DNA from: Centroberyx gerrardi
Lineage: Eukaryota; Chordata; Actinopteri; Beryciformes; Berycidae
Assembly (NCBI RefSeq): GCF_048128805.1
Contig: NC_136016.1
Location: forward strand, 20,564,176 to 20,628,175
Direction of reading: 5' to 3'
DNA length: 64,000 nucleotides
A program made the translations under genes and the position numbers. Numbering within the stretch: the stretch's first letter is position 1; every line of letters starts with the position of its first letter. The notes beneath the pieces are model-generated. The model was not told where the DNA came from and made no database searches. It worked only from the letters and a program-made list of their open reading frames with translations. Below, one piece after another: positions 23,143 through 33,718 of this stretch.

Positions 23143-23698
23143 CTGATGGGAGTGGAATATGAAAGACTGGCAGCTGAAAGACTTAGATTACATTTGAGGA
23201 TATCTAATGCAGAGCAGCAGTAGAGAACAACAGACCTTGCATTAGATAATAGCTCTAAAGCTAGGTTTAGCTATTTTATTTCCCCCATAACTGATGTAAT
23301 CCACACAGGCCCACTGGGAAGAGAGACACTGGCTCATGGGAATCAGATAACATGATGAGTCAATCAAGGAGTTTTGAAATCTGCACTCAGATATGAAGAT
23401 TATCTTAATGATCATAGGTCATATCTAATCATCAGGAGCTGGCTGTGTGGGAGTTGTATCAGTCAGTCGAGGTGGCACCGTTTTTGATTATGTACATGAC
23501 CATAGGCAAGACAGAGCTGACCAGTAATGGTGTGTGTGCAGTTCCCATGCTTATGTAAATACCAAAAACATATATTTGGCTTAAGATGTACAGCTGAAAA
23601 TCATTTTCTTTCAGCTATGATACTGTTGAATACAGTTAGTTACGCTCCTTCAGTTACAATTTTTCTGAGTTCAGTCTTGCAGTTACAATACTTTAGAG

Positions 23699-24018
23699 CA
23701 GCGTTTCTCAACCCGGGGAGTCACGACCCCAAAGGGGGTCACAAGATAATTTTGGGGGGTTGCGAGATGATTTATGGGATAGGAAAAAAAGCATATTTCT
23801 ACTATACAAATTTATTAGCATGTCTATTTTTCTGATTTTTCTCTAATTTCTCCTTTTTTTCTTGTGAAATAGTTTTCAGCCTCTCAGCCTCCACTGATAA
23901 TGAATCAAATGAAAAAAACCTGAAAAGACAAAATCATTCTTTGGTTGAACTCTGCGCGGTTGTGATGGGTTGTGCTTGATTTTAAGGAGCCACGAGCCAA
24001 AAAGGTTGAGAACCACTG
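23699..24018. mobile_element. hAT-type non-autonomous element, 320 bp
   Basis: The element starts CAGCGTTTCTCAACCCGGGG and ends AAAAAGGTTGAGAACCACTG, which are imperfect inverted repeats. It is flanked on both sides by the identical octamer CTTTAGAG (23691-23698 and 24019-24026), the 8-bp target duplication expected of hAT transposons. There is no transposase. Confidence 0.8.
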
Positions 24019-24051
24019 CTTTAGAGTAAAGTTTAGCTCCATATTACATGA

Positions 24052-24220
24052 TCCTCTATGGGTTAAGAGAACTCTGCAACCCCTTGGTCTAATGAAACCC
24101 TTTCAAAACCCCACTGGATAAACTCAAAATGCATGATGGTCAATCTGAAAACAAGGCTGTTTATCTTAGCTCCTGAAAAGTTGACATTTGAGAGATACAA
24201 GGTTTTCACCAGACAGCGAC
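24052..24220 (+). repeat. Repeat family D, copy 1
   Basis: CTCTATGGGTT, ACCCCTTGGTCTAATGAAA, GGATAAACTCAAAATGC and GGTTTTCACCAGACAGC recur, inverted and in the same relative order, at 27731-27855. Confidence 0.65.
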
Positions 24221-25321
24221 AATATGCATGTGTGCATTTCTTTGTGTGTCTATTGTACTGCTTTCATCGCACTGGAGAGCTTTCAGGTGTATTAGAGGCA
24301 GAAGCAGACACACAGGAATAAGTTCATCAGCGATTTTTGGCAGCAGAACTTAAACTTAGGAGTTTATTTTGTACATGATGACAGTTTTTGTCATCAAGCT
24401 AGCTGGTGCTTTGCTTTCACAAGGTTAGCTCTGTTTTGGTGCAAGCTTTGAGTGAACTATAAGTTTGCAGGCCCTTGTGGATTTACTGAACTACTTTACT
24501 GGACTGGAACAAATACAGATGTGAATTATGTATGGAAGAAGATTTCATAGTGCCTGTGCTGATATGGAGGAGTATGAGCTCAAGCCCGAGTCCTGATGTA
24601 AAATTCCATTACTTTTCTATGACCCTCCATAATATTGATCTAGTAGATATCAATCATTGATATGTAATATAGCCAGACAAATCCAAACCAGCACAGACAG
24701 CAGACAGTCATGCGCATGCATTTTAAGTATATTATTATACGTATATGCACAAATATCGTCACGAGTTTCAATCCAACAAAAAACAGTTGCAACCGACATT
24801 TTGCAAAGTATTTTATCTCTCTGAAGAACAAACTTTGTGTTTTGATCAAGTATAGATGAAACAACACTAGGTGTATGTAAACATTTTATTAAACAATAAA
24901 TAGTCTACAAACAATTACCACTTTTGCATTAAATTTGTAAACTACATTGTGGTATAGGAGGCTTTAAAATGTTAGACAAACAATTAGACAAATATGTAAA
25001 GTTGCCCGCTCATCACTATCAGTGCTGTATTAGCAAACAGTCTGCGTCACAGAGTGTGGTTTTCCTGCCATTTGTGACCCAGAGCTTTATTATATTCTCT
25101 CATTAAGTATGGACAGTAAGAAAAGAGACAGCTATAAAAAGATAAAGGCACAGATCATCCATTTAACATTCAACCTGTGGCCATTACAAATCTCTCATTA
25201 TTCTTTTACCTTTCATTTTTCTATTCACAATCATCACATCCTACTCTGCAAAGTCTCAAAATAAACCAAACATCATTGATAACAAAATTAGACTCTTTTT
25301 GGTTTCTTTATCAGTGCTATT

Positions 25322-25325
<4 letters not shown>

Positions 25326-25365
<40 letters not shown>
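25326..25365. repeat. GT microsatellite
   Basis: Pure (GT)n tract about 215 bp from the stop of the TMEM238-like gene, in its likely 3' UTR. Confidence 0.95.
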
Positions 25366-25370
<5 letters not shown>

Positions 25371-25580
25371 TTACATCTTATCTGCTAGATAAGAACATGT
25401 GGGTCCTATCCAGAGAAGACCTTGATGTTGCTTAATCATTACTAGTGCAAGCTGGCACAGCAAACACACCGTCCCTTTAAACAGAATGAAAAGACTGTCA
25501 AAAGAAACAATATGGTGATTCAAATAGATTCAGCGTCTCTTCAGATGCTGATAATCTCATTGGATGCTTGCTTACTGCGG

Positions 25581-26105
25581 TCATATTGACAGTGTCTCTC
25601 TCACAAGTTCCTTTGATGAGGAGGCAATAGTGTTGTCATAGATAATGGAGAGCGACACATCTGTAGCTGTGTTTGAAGGCCTGTTGTTTGCGTGTTTCTG
25701 CTGGGGCGCCAGCGGGCCGTCTCTGCTGGACCTGGCGCTCCTTCTGAACGAGTTCCTGATTCCGTTGGAAAGGCGGTCCGAGACGCGCCTCACCACCCGG
25801 CTGATTCCTCGGTTCTTCAGCTTGATCAGACCGACGTCGTCCTCCAGCTCCTCGGGCGGTACGTCAATGTTCCCGGAGTACCAGAACACCCACCAGATCA
25901 GGCTGAGGAAGATGATGATGGCCCCAGCGTAAATGAACAAGTCGTGGATGACCAGCCCCCCGAACACCCCAACCAACATGATGAACACCCCGATGATGTC
26001 GTGGGCCACTGCGAACCAAAAGGAGCACTTACAGCGGCCGACTCCTCCGTACCTCCTCTCCATGACTGGCTCCATGACCGGCTCCACCTGCACAGATGTT
26101 GACAT
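25581..26105 (-). CDS. TMEM238/TMEM238L-like two-pass membrane protein
   Basis: A single-exon gene for a 174-residue protein. The ATG at 26103-26105 lies in an ideal context (GCCACCATGT). A longer open frame upstream uses TTG and is not expected to start translation. The family signature is clear: a GRCK motif, a first hydrophobic segment at about residues 29-52, a second at about 55-76, then WWVFWYSGNIDVPPEELE after the second segment. The C-terminal third is hydrophilic and Arg/Ser-rich. TMEM238 proteins are small membrane proteins without an established biochemical role. The neighbouring PIRT-like gene on the same strand matches the human 17p13 pairing of PIRT with TMEM238L, which favours TMEM238L as the ortholog. 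Confidence 0.85.
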   Translation of the reverse strand: MSTSVQVEPVMEPVMERRYGGVGRCKCSFWFAVAHDIIGVFIMLVGVFGGLVIHDLFIYAGAIIIFLSLIWWVFWYSGNIDVPPEELEDDVGLIKLKNRGISRVVRRVSDRLSNGIRNSFRRSARSSRDGPLAPQQKHANNRPSNTATDVSLSIIYDNTIASSSKELVRETLSI

Positions 26106-26559
26106 GGTGGCAGTGGAGTTCCTCCAAACCAAAAGTCTTCCGTCTTATCCCAAAGTTTTAGTTATCTCAAAGTATTTTCCAAATGTGGAAACAATTCCAG
26201 GGCGACAGGTACAGGTGGTGCATCTGTTGTCCCTGCAGCACAGTGAAGTGCACACATGAAACAACCTGCACTGATACCGTTCAAAGTACAATGAACTCAA
26301 GCGGTTATCAGCAAGACACCACACCAAGCTGGTGATTGTATTGGATGTTTAAAAGGAAACTGACAGAATAGTATTTCTGCCTTCCCAGAGCAATCACAGA
26401 GGGCCCTCTGGTGCCCCAGAACAAACGGTATCGACCCGAGACAAAACATCTAAAGGTTTCCCTAAGTCCACCTTCACACAAAATACCATTTATAGCCTCA
26501 ACTGAAGTGCTTCCTCTGCTCTTCCTCTTCAATAATGTCCATCTTTTCCCACTCTTGTT
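26106..26559. other. Intergenic gap between the PIRT-like and TMEM238-like genes
   Basis: The gap is 454 bp between the PIRT-like stop and the TMEM238-like ATG. It must contain the 3' UTR of one gene and the promoter of the other. I see no canonical AATAAA on the minus strand (only TATAAA, at about 26490) and no repeat. Confidence 0.5.
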
Positions 26560-26991
26560 TCAACCCCCTAGGCCGGACCGCTTCCGTCTCCGCTTCTCCT
26601 TCAGTATGGGTATCCACACCAGCCCCACCACCACGAACATCAGCCCTATGGACAGGCAGGCTGAGGTGACGGAGTGGGACGCCTCGGTCACGCCCGAGGA
26701 CCGGAGCAGGAAGAGAACGGCGCCCACAGCGGACATCAGAGCTCCCATCACTATTGCGATGATGGGCTTGTGGAAGTAGGCCCAGCTCGGGCGCTCTGGG
26801 GCGCCGGGGCGTGGATCTGGACACAGGATTTGCCTCACAGACTGATCTGGAAGTGAAGTCCCTCCGAGTGCCTCCATGCTTGCTCCAAAAGAATGATAAT
26901 GCCTGTTATTGTTTTGTTTCTCCCCGCTGATTATCTTCAAGACGTCAATAGTAGAAACACCAATCACAGAACATCCATGGTTCTCCAACAT
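26560..26991 (-). CDS. pirt: PIRT-like phosphoinositide-interacting membrane protein
   Basis: A single-exon gene for a 143-residue protein, from the first in-frame ATG (26989-26991); the open frame extends upstream only through a GTG codon. Human PIRT, about 137 residues, is a two-pass sensory-neuron membrane protein that binds phosphoinositides and modulates TRPV1 and TRPM8. Visible here are a variable N-terminus, SWAYFHKPIIAIV leading into membrane segment 1 (about 77-96), segment 2 with SIGLMFVVVGLVWIPILKEK (about 110-130), and a basic tail KEKRRRKRSG, the sort of cluster that binds acidic lipids. The GLVW(I/V)PI block and tail match PIRT well. The N-terminal 65 residues are divergent. Confidence 0.8.
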   Translation of the reverse strand: MLENHGCSVIGVSTIDVLKIISGEKQNNNRHYHSFGASMEALGGTSLPDQSVRQILCPDPRPGAPERPSWAYFHKPIIAIVMGALMSAVGAVLFLLRSSGVTEASHSVTSACLSIGLMFVVVGLVWIPILKEKRRRKRSGLGG

Positions 26992-28598
26992 TGGCTGGGT
27001 TTCTTGTTGGATTCCCTTGTTGCCTTTTGTCTTTTGCACCGTCTCCTGGTTGCTGTCGAGAATCACTCATCCAATCATCGTTGAAACTAGCTGTGCTCCT
27101 CACCAGTGGTCATATGAGGGACTCAAGACTGTATGATCACGACTGTATGAATGTCTAAGCGATGCGTCTCTTGTCGTCCAGCCCAGTAGCCTCTGTGCAC
27201 CCCCTGTAATTCCAGACGGCCCACCACACCCACACAACAGAGGGAGGGCTTGGGTGAATAAACAGTCCCACTCCACCTGTTGACATCACTATCATCACCA
27301 ATAGGCTGGCTGCTTACAATGAGCATGCCATTACCATTATACTTCCCCAATCTATCTTCTATCTATCATATTTGAATGTTGCAGAACTCTCTGTAAAGCA
27401 AAGTGCAGCTTGTGCATAGAAAACATGTTCATGCACCTGCAGTATAGAGAGCATATAGGCATCTAATATACAGTGTGTTGTGAAGATGCAGTGCTGCATA
27501 CAGGTTGTAATCTTGCACACACAGCATAATACCGTGCGAGTAGCAGGCAGCAGCTGTACAACCCCCGAGTATAATCCCATTAACAATAGGCATGTCATCT
27601 GATACAGCCAGCAGCTATACATGCACGGCTCTGAAGGCTGGATCCACTGTGAGCAAACACTCAAGTCAAGGCTAATGCACCGCAGATATTAAAGCACACA
27701 GAAGCTGCATGAACACAGCAGAACATGTTGCTGCTGTCCGGTGAAAACCTGCAACCTCCAGAATGGGCGTCCAGGCATTTTTGAGTTTATCCGATGGGTT
27801 TTCAAAGGTTTTCATAAGACCAAGGGGTGGTAGAATTTTTTCAACCCATAGAGTATTTAATCCTTCGATTTAAGTTAAAATACGACAAGCACCAAACTTG
27901 GAATTAAAAGGTTTTCATTCGACAATGACAATTTATTGGTTATATGAAAAGCAGTTATGGGCCAGTGATAATGCTCAGGGTAGCGGTCCTCAAACTTTTC
28001 AGCTCGTAACCCAAAAAATAAAATGATACAACTCTAAACCTTCTGTTACAGGTGTGAACAGGCAGAATGGTGTACTTCATTTTATCTACTGGATTTATTA
28101 TTGTAATAAACCTCGAGACTGCAGACATAATTTCTTTTATCACCAAGATTAAAAACACATATATAAAATTGTATATCAGACATATTTTTAAGGTTCAGGT
28201 TCAATGCATGTCTGTCTTATATTACTATCCCAAGGCCAAATACTGTTTGAAAGAAGAAAGCTTCCATGGAAGTATTTTCTATGTCCCATTCAACAAAGAA
28301 CAATCTTTATTGTATGGCAAATAATTCCATCTATTATACATGAATTGCTACTGGCAATAACCATTGTTTCATAAACATTTTGTTGTTACAAAAGACTGAA
28401 TAAAGACATTAACAAGGTAGATAATGGATAATTTCAGTTAGTTTTATAATTTGCTTCATTTGAGCAAAAAGACAAGGAAAGACAAAACAGATTGAATATA
28501 TTGACCATTCTACAAACAGGCTGGTCTTGTATACTGTATATAAAGTCCGTGTTGTGAAGTGGAGGGAGAGCAGGCTGGTGAAGAGAAGCTCCACTGAA
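26992..28598. other. Intergenic stretch between RSL1D1 and the PIRT-like gene
   Basis: About 1.6 kb. It contains repeat family D copy 2 (27731-27855, inverted) and, at about 27975-28030, a fragment AGCGGTCCTCAAACTTTTCAGCTCG that resembles one end of a hAT-type element. TTTATT at 28306-28311 would give an AATAAA poly(A) signal about 290 nt after the RSL1D1 stop. No gene is visible. Confidence 0.5.
27731..27855 (-). repeat. Repeat family D, copy 2 (inverted)
   Basis: The reverse complement matches 24052-24220 at both ends, with a shorter interior. Together the copies form an inverted pair around the TMEM238-like and PIRT-like genes. Confidence 0.65.
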
Positions 28599-31500
28599 TC
28601 ATTTGGATTTAAGCACTTTTCGTTTTAGTTTCTGAGAGGGAGTCTTGCCAGCCTTCTTCTTGGTCCGTTTGTCCTGGTTCTTTTTTCCTTTCTTCTGCAC
28701 AGCAGGTTTGGGGGCTTTCTCCAGCTGCTTCTTTTTGGATGGCTTTAATAAAAAAAAAATTCAAAAAAAAAAAAGGAAAGAGAAGAGAGAAAAACATCCT
28801 CAGTCCACTTATATAAAAGACACACAACTGCTTGGGTTGTTTTAAATGTAGAAATCTCATTTGTAATCAAAGCACGAGTCCTCACTAATTACTAGGTTTA
28901 AAAATGAGAAACATTCTTAAGTATTTAAATCTAGTAGGCAGCTGCGTGGGGTACTGACCTCCAGTTTAGGCTTTTTGCTAGGTGTTGCTATGGGAACCAG
29001 CTGTGGGATCTCCTCCTCCTCTTCCTCCACCTTCTTCTTCTTTTCCTCAGGAGCGGTATCTGTCTTTGTGTTCTCTGCCTGCTCCTTCTTAGCCTGCTTT
29101 CTGGCTGCAATGCGCTGCAATTCACAAACACACAAAACGGTTGTTTTTAAAGCTCGTTCCAGTCAAACAGGATCAGACACAGGACATAAAAGGTTGAGTA
29201 CAAAGTATTTTCCAAAGCACCTTTTCCCTGGTGGCCTGGGCCTTCTTCTGAGCGTCGTCCAGCACAGTGAGGTGACCGAGTTCTGAGGTGTAGATGGGCA
29301 AAGCCACTGATGTTTGGCTCTTTAAATGGATGAGCTTCATCACTGGTCCTTCCTGCAAATGTCAATACAGGGGAATTAAGCTAAAACAAACCCAAAATGA
29401 ACTTAATATTGTCTTGGTTCTATAGAGCTCGAGGGCTGGGAGCGATAGCGTAAATCCTGTCAACTAATTACCACATATTGAGCCAGTTACCTGATGTATT
29501 CGACTTAAATTCGACTTAAATTAAATGGTCCGATTGCAACTGTGCACTGTGTAGGCGTGATGAATTGAAACACAGCTTTTAAATGCGCACAAGGAAGAGA
29601 CATTTTTACATTTTAAAATAGTACAAGTCCTCAAAGTCAAGCAAAAAACCTGAAGTGTCAGGTTGCAGTGCACTGATTCCCATTAAGAAGCAGCAGCACA
29701 AGACGCTCAGCTGGGACAAAACCAGCAGTGTTTAGACTCTAAATATAATTTAAATCAACTTAAGTGTAATTTCGTCCCTGCATCTGCTTCCCCATTTGAG
29801 TATTGTGCACTAGGACACTTATGTAATTACCAAAAGTCACGGTAATTTAAAAAAAAACGTCAAGGGAATTTCCACCGGTGATGGATTCAGTCCATAACTA
29901 ATTTTTGGTGCATTTATCCTTTGGCCCAAACCTTCCCTGAAGAAAACGGACGGTTCTCCGGGCCGTTAGACTCACCGTTCGCAGTTTGGCCACCACAGTT
30001 TTGACGGCAGCCTCGATGTTCTCCGTCACCTCGTCTGCCGTCATGCCGGAGTGGGCGACACGGGCCATGCTGCAACACAGGATGATGTCACACCCAAACA
30101 CCACTTTTTAACAGCACTTGTAATTACATTTGTACAAGAACAGTAAATGTAAATATCTGAACTCGACATTTGTATATTGTGTATCAAAGTTGTAGAGACA
30201 GGCTCCACAGGAAGAGGAGGTCCATCTGGATTTACGTTGAGTCTCTGTGGCACCAGCGTTGCCCGCACCAAACACTTAACAGAAAGGATAGGGTTTTCTG
30301 GGGTGCGATTACATCCTACTTCATGTACTCAAAATTTGCTTCAACCCGCTTCTTTGCCTCCTCATTAACAGAATTTTCCTGCAATTCAAGAAGCTGCAAA
30401 GAGAGACGGGCTGCACAATAAACCAGCTTCAGTCTTTATTAGAAAAACAAAAGGTAGTAGAGTAAAATCTCACCAGCAGCAGCCCTTGTTGGAGACCTTT
30501 ACGACGGTGCCCTGGATGACTCTCTGGATGTCTCTGGCCAGCTGTTTGCTCTGCAGGTTCACAGACAGCGGCTCTCTGGGAAACACACAGTGCACAATAC
30601 AGTCACTACCATGCACAATACAGTCACTACTGCTACAGAACAGCACAACAGAAAAAAACAGTAGATACATTCATAGATTTGTAGAAATAACTCATTATGG
30701 TGCAGTGCAGAATGTGTATAAGATAACATGCTGCACTCCCTCATTAGTAATATAGCATCAAACTTTCAATACTGTTGTGAAAGATTGAATTCAATTTTGA
30801 ATTTTAGTTCACTACTTAATGTTTTCTGCAAGCTGAAGTTCCCTTTTAATGTTGCCTCCAGAGGGCATAAATGTATGGATAGCACATGGATGGGAATAGT
30901 TTGAAGAAGAAGAAGAAGAAGCAGCAGCAGAAGAAGAAGAAGGAGGAGGATTGGACAGTCAGCGCTAAATTCAACAGCGTCAAACAGCTGAAAACATGGC
31001 GACAGAGTCAAACAGTCCACCAGGTCTTGAAGTGAATCCCAGTCCACCTAAACCAGTTGACTGGAAGCGAAATATGGAATGGATATGATATGGATATGGC
31101 TGTCCATGTCAAGATGTTTGCTGTGGTATTGTAGTAGTATTGAATTTTTACTGGTATTGAAGTTAAATTTCTGGTGTGGCGACAACACCGGTGCTGATAG
31201 GAGAGCTCTTACTTTTTCCTGTCGTAGAAGTGTTTTCCGAGGTGGGAGGGCAGCAGGCGCCGGACGCGGTCGTCAGACAGGAACATGTCGAAGTTCCCCA
31301 GCAGGCGGCGCTTGGCCTCGTACGGCTTGTACTCCGTCCTCAGCACCTTGTAGGGGATGATCTGACCCGCACACAGGGACGCATCGCATTAAGTATCTCA
31401 ACTTAGAAATAGACAGATCTGCGTCTGACAAGATCACTGGGGCATCTTATCGACTTAAAAATAGGGCTGAACAATTAATCGAAATTTTATCGAAATCGCA

Positions 31501-33618
31501 ACATGGCCTACTGCAATTTTCAAATCGCAGGAGGCGCAATATTTGTTAAAGGCGAAATGTGTCAAAATACCATTTTAAATTAACTATTGTCGTGCTGCAG
31601 AGATGTCCTGGCCTACACATCATATTCTACAGACTTAAGAAAACATCTTTGTTTGGTACAGATCCCCGCAAAAATCACACCATAATCATTTTAATACGTT
31701 TTTCAATGAAAACGAGAATAATGATGTAAAAATTATCATTCCCTCTAATATCGCAAATCATATCGCAATTGCAATATCAGTCAAAATAATTGCAATTAGA
31801 TATTTTTTCAAAATCGTTCAGCCCTACTTAAAAATACAGCAGAAACTTTTACAGATACTATGGAAAATGTGTCAAAGCTGTAGAGACAGGCTCCACTGAC
31901 AGGAGGACCATCTGGATACACTTTGACTTTCTGTAGCACCCTTACTGCCCAAGTCCTACACTGAACTGGAGGAAGAGGACTTGCTGGGTGCTGGTTAACA
32001 TATTGTTTACCATTTGGATACAAGATTCGACCATAACATCTTATGCCATGAACACATCAAAGAAAAAATCCACTGGCAGATACTTACGCTGTTAGATATC
32101 ATCCATTTGTGATGTTCAATTCATTCCAGGAGTTATTTTGTGATTAAGTGTTGTAATTTACTTTTTGTTGTATCCACTTTCTCTCAACCTGCATCGTCTA
32201 CTTCTACTTCAGTTTGTGATTTCCTACATTTCCCAGAATGCCTTTCCACAACCCCCACAGAAGGGGTGTGAACTCACTGCATTCAATCAGAGGTAGTTCA
32301 TGAACACTGGGACATCTATGATTACTCCCTTTTGACTGACAAGCCTGATATTTACCGTTAATGTTTTAGATCGCTGAAACATTTTCTGCCGTTAAACTCT
32401 GTTGCAGCTGTGCTAGAAATATCTGGACATGATGTCACATTGTCTATGTTTGGCCAGTTATCCACAGGAATAATAAAAATACACCAAACAACAAAATGGG
32501 CCCAGAAATTCAAGTGTTGTAGGGTTGATTTTTCCTTTAAGAGTCATTCTGATGAAGTCAACAAGGTTGTGGACGAGGTTGGAATTAACACCTGCCACAT
32601 ACTTATGATTTTTTTTTAAGCAGCCCTTATTATATCACTCTTATTCTATATTAAAAAAACTTGTCGGCTGGTAAAATAGTTAAAGAGGCTGGTGAACTTA
32701 AGGATGTACCAGCCACTGTGGCCAGTAGACCAAAACATTTCCTACCCTGGCTGTGGACAAATAACAATTACATGAGTACACTAAACATCTGCTTATGCTC
32801 GGTCGATGAAAAATGATCAGACCAGCATCTTTCGGTGGTGTATCAGGACAGTTTGGTACCTCGGTGATGTTTCGGACGCCCTTTTCCTCCAGCAGCTTCT
32901 TATAAAACCTCTGGGTCTGGTCTGAGGTCATGCGGGGCTCGTCTCTGGTGAAGAGGCAAACCTCTTCTGTGTCCGGGCGCTGGCCATGGGGCAGGGGGCT
33001 GAGGACAGGACGGGACAGTGACACTTTGGATAAGTACTAACATGGCTGAATTGGTTCAGAGGTGACTAGATGAGTGATAATGACAAATCTACATGTCAGG
33101 TTTGATGGCAGCTCCTTGCTCCTGTCTTGTAGGACTCACATGCGGATGGTCTGCGCCTGTTTGGGGACCTTCCACAGGGTGAAGAGCAGGCTGATCTGCT
33201 GAGTCTCGTCCAGGAACAGAGAGTCACCCGTGGACTTAGTTTTCAGGAAAGCCTGCAGAGCCTGGACGGCCTTCTTCACCTGGGAAACACGTTAAAGTTA
33301 GAGTTACAAAACACGAGGCAATGTCACCAACAAACTCCACAACTTGTTGCCGATGAACTCCACGAGCTTCAAACTTTTTCCTGAGCCAGTGTGGATTAGC
33401 TTCGTGGCAGTAGTCAGCAAGCTAACAAGCTAACGCTAGCTAGCTTATCACCGCTTCCAATTCGTACAACTAGTAACATTTATCACCTGCATGTCATCAC
33501 AATGTATACACATCTACTAACCGACTGGCCGCCTCTAAAAAGTTTCAATGTAATGCAATAAATAAGCAGTTATTACCTGTGACCGGTCTAACACAAGCTC
33601 CTCTGCCTTTTCAGCCAT
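28599..33618 (-). CDS. rsl1d1: Ribosomal L1 domain-containing protein 1
   Basis: RSL1D1 is a nucleolar protein with a ribosomal-protein-L1 fold that acts in ribosome biogenesis and cell senescence. Nine exons join in phase into 365 codons plus stop: 33577-33618, 33140-33279, 32860-32998, 31213-31361, 30474-30575, 29976-30069, 29221-29352, 28959-29114 and 28599-28742. The start is ATG at 33616-33618 ([14 protein letters not shown]). L1-domain signatures are [57 protein letters not shown] and [16 protein letters not shown]. The C-terminal two exons are Lys/Glu-rich with a conserved [12 protein letters not shown] motif and a nucleolar-type basic tail ending [10 protein letters not shown]. It is shorter than human RSL1D1 (about 490) because the low-complexity tail is shorter. 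Confidence 0.95.
30185..30420 (-). repeat. Repeat family F, copy 1, in an RSL1D1 intron
   Basis: The part TGTAGAGACAGGCTCCAC.G.AGGAGG.CCATCTGGAT recurs at 31875-31960. On the minus strand the rest reads through [17 protein letters not shown] to a stop. The joined RSL1D1 exons do not need it, so it is repeat-derived rather than an exon. Confidence 0.5.
30909..30951. repeat. AAG/CAG/GGA trinucleotide-rich tract
   Basis: Imperfect trinucleotide repeat in an RSL1D1 intron. Confidence 0.85.
31462..31826. mobile_element. hAT-type non-autonomous element, 365 bp
   Basis: The element starts TAGGGCTGAACAATTAATCG and ends AAATCGTTCAGCCCTA, inverted repeats of about 15 bp with one mismatch. It is flanked by the identical octamer CTTAAAAA (31454-31461 and 31827-31834). 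An AT-rich interior with ATCGCAATT words is typical of this very common fish element. Confidence 0.8.
31875..31985 (-). repeat. Repeat family F, copy 2
   Basis: Matches part of 30185-30270 in the same orientation, in the neighbouring RSL1D1 intron. Confidence 0.5.
32085..32545 (+). repeat. Dispersed repeat family B, copy 2
   Basis: Corresponds to 5725-6378, including CTACATTTCCCAGAATGCCTT and ACACCAAACAACAAAATGGG. Confidence 0.65.
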
Positions 33619-33705
33619 GCTGCCAGCTTCACGTGTTTACTGGAGGCACGCATGCGCACTTCTTCTGCGTCGCGTCACGTCACACCATTCAAACTTCAAA
33701 ACTTT
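33619..33705 (-). promoter_or_regulatory. Compact RSL1D1 promoter/5' UTR
   Basis: Only 87 bp separate the RSL1D1 start codon from the target duplication of the L1 insertion. They contain an E-box CACGTG (33630-33635), an NRF1-like GCACGCATGCGCAC (33646-33659) and a CRE-like TCACGTCA (33675-33682). All are typical of TATA-less promoters of growth and ribosome-biogenesis genes. Site use is inferred from sequence only. Confidence 0.5.
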
Positions 33706-33718
33706 ATTAGTATGTCGT

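Larger units (their letters stand above)
21499..25580. other. Intergenic stretch between SNX29 and TMEM238-like gene
   Basis: About 4 kb contain no gene I can support. It holds the SNX29 upstream region, repeat family A copy 3 (22360-22840), an unassigned exon-like frame (23041-23142), a hAT-type element with target duplication (23699-24018), one copy of repeat family D (24052-24220) and a GT microsatellite (25326-25365). TTTATT at 25086-25091 could be the poly(A) signal of the TMEM238-like gene on the minus strand. Confidence 0.6.

Noticed and set aside
26106-26132. Longer TMEM238-like start (nine extra residues)
   Set aside because: The upstream start codon is TTG. The downstream ATG has an ideal vertebrate context.
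26992-27066. Longer PIRT-like start (25 extra residues)
   Set aside because: The extension begins at GTG directly after an in-frame stop. The first ATG gives the family's usual length.
30290-30415. Extra RSL1D1 exon with [17 protein letters not shown]
   Set aside because: The flanking exons (30474-30575 and 29976-30069) join directly in phase through a Cys codon, and the frame ends in a stop. It belongs to a repeat.
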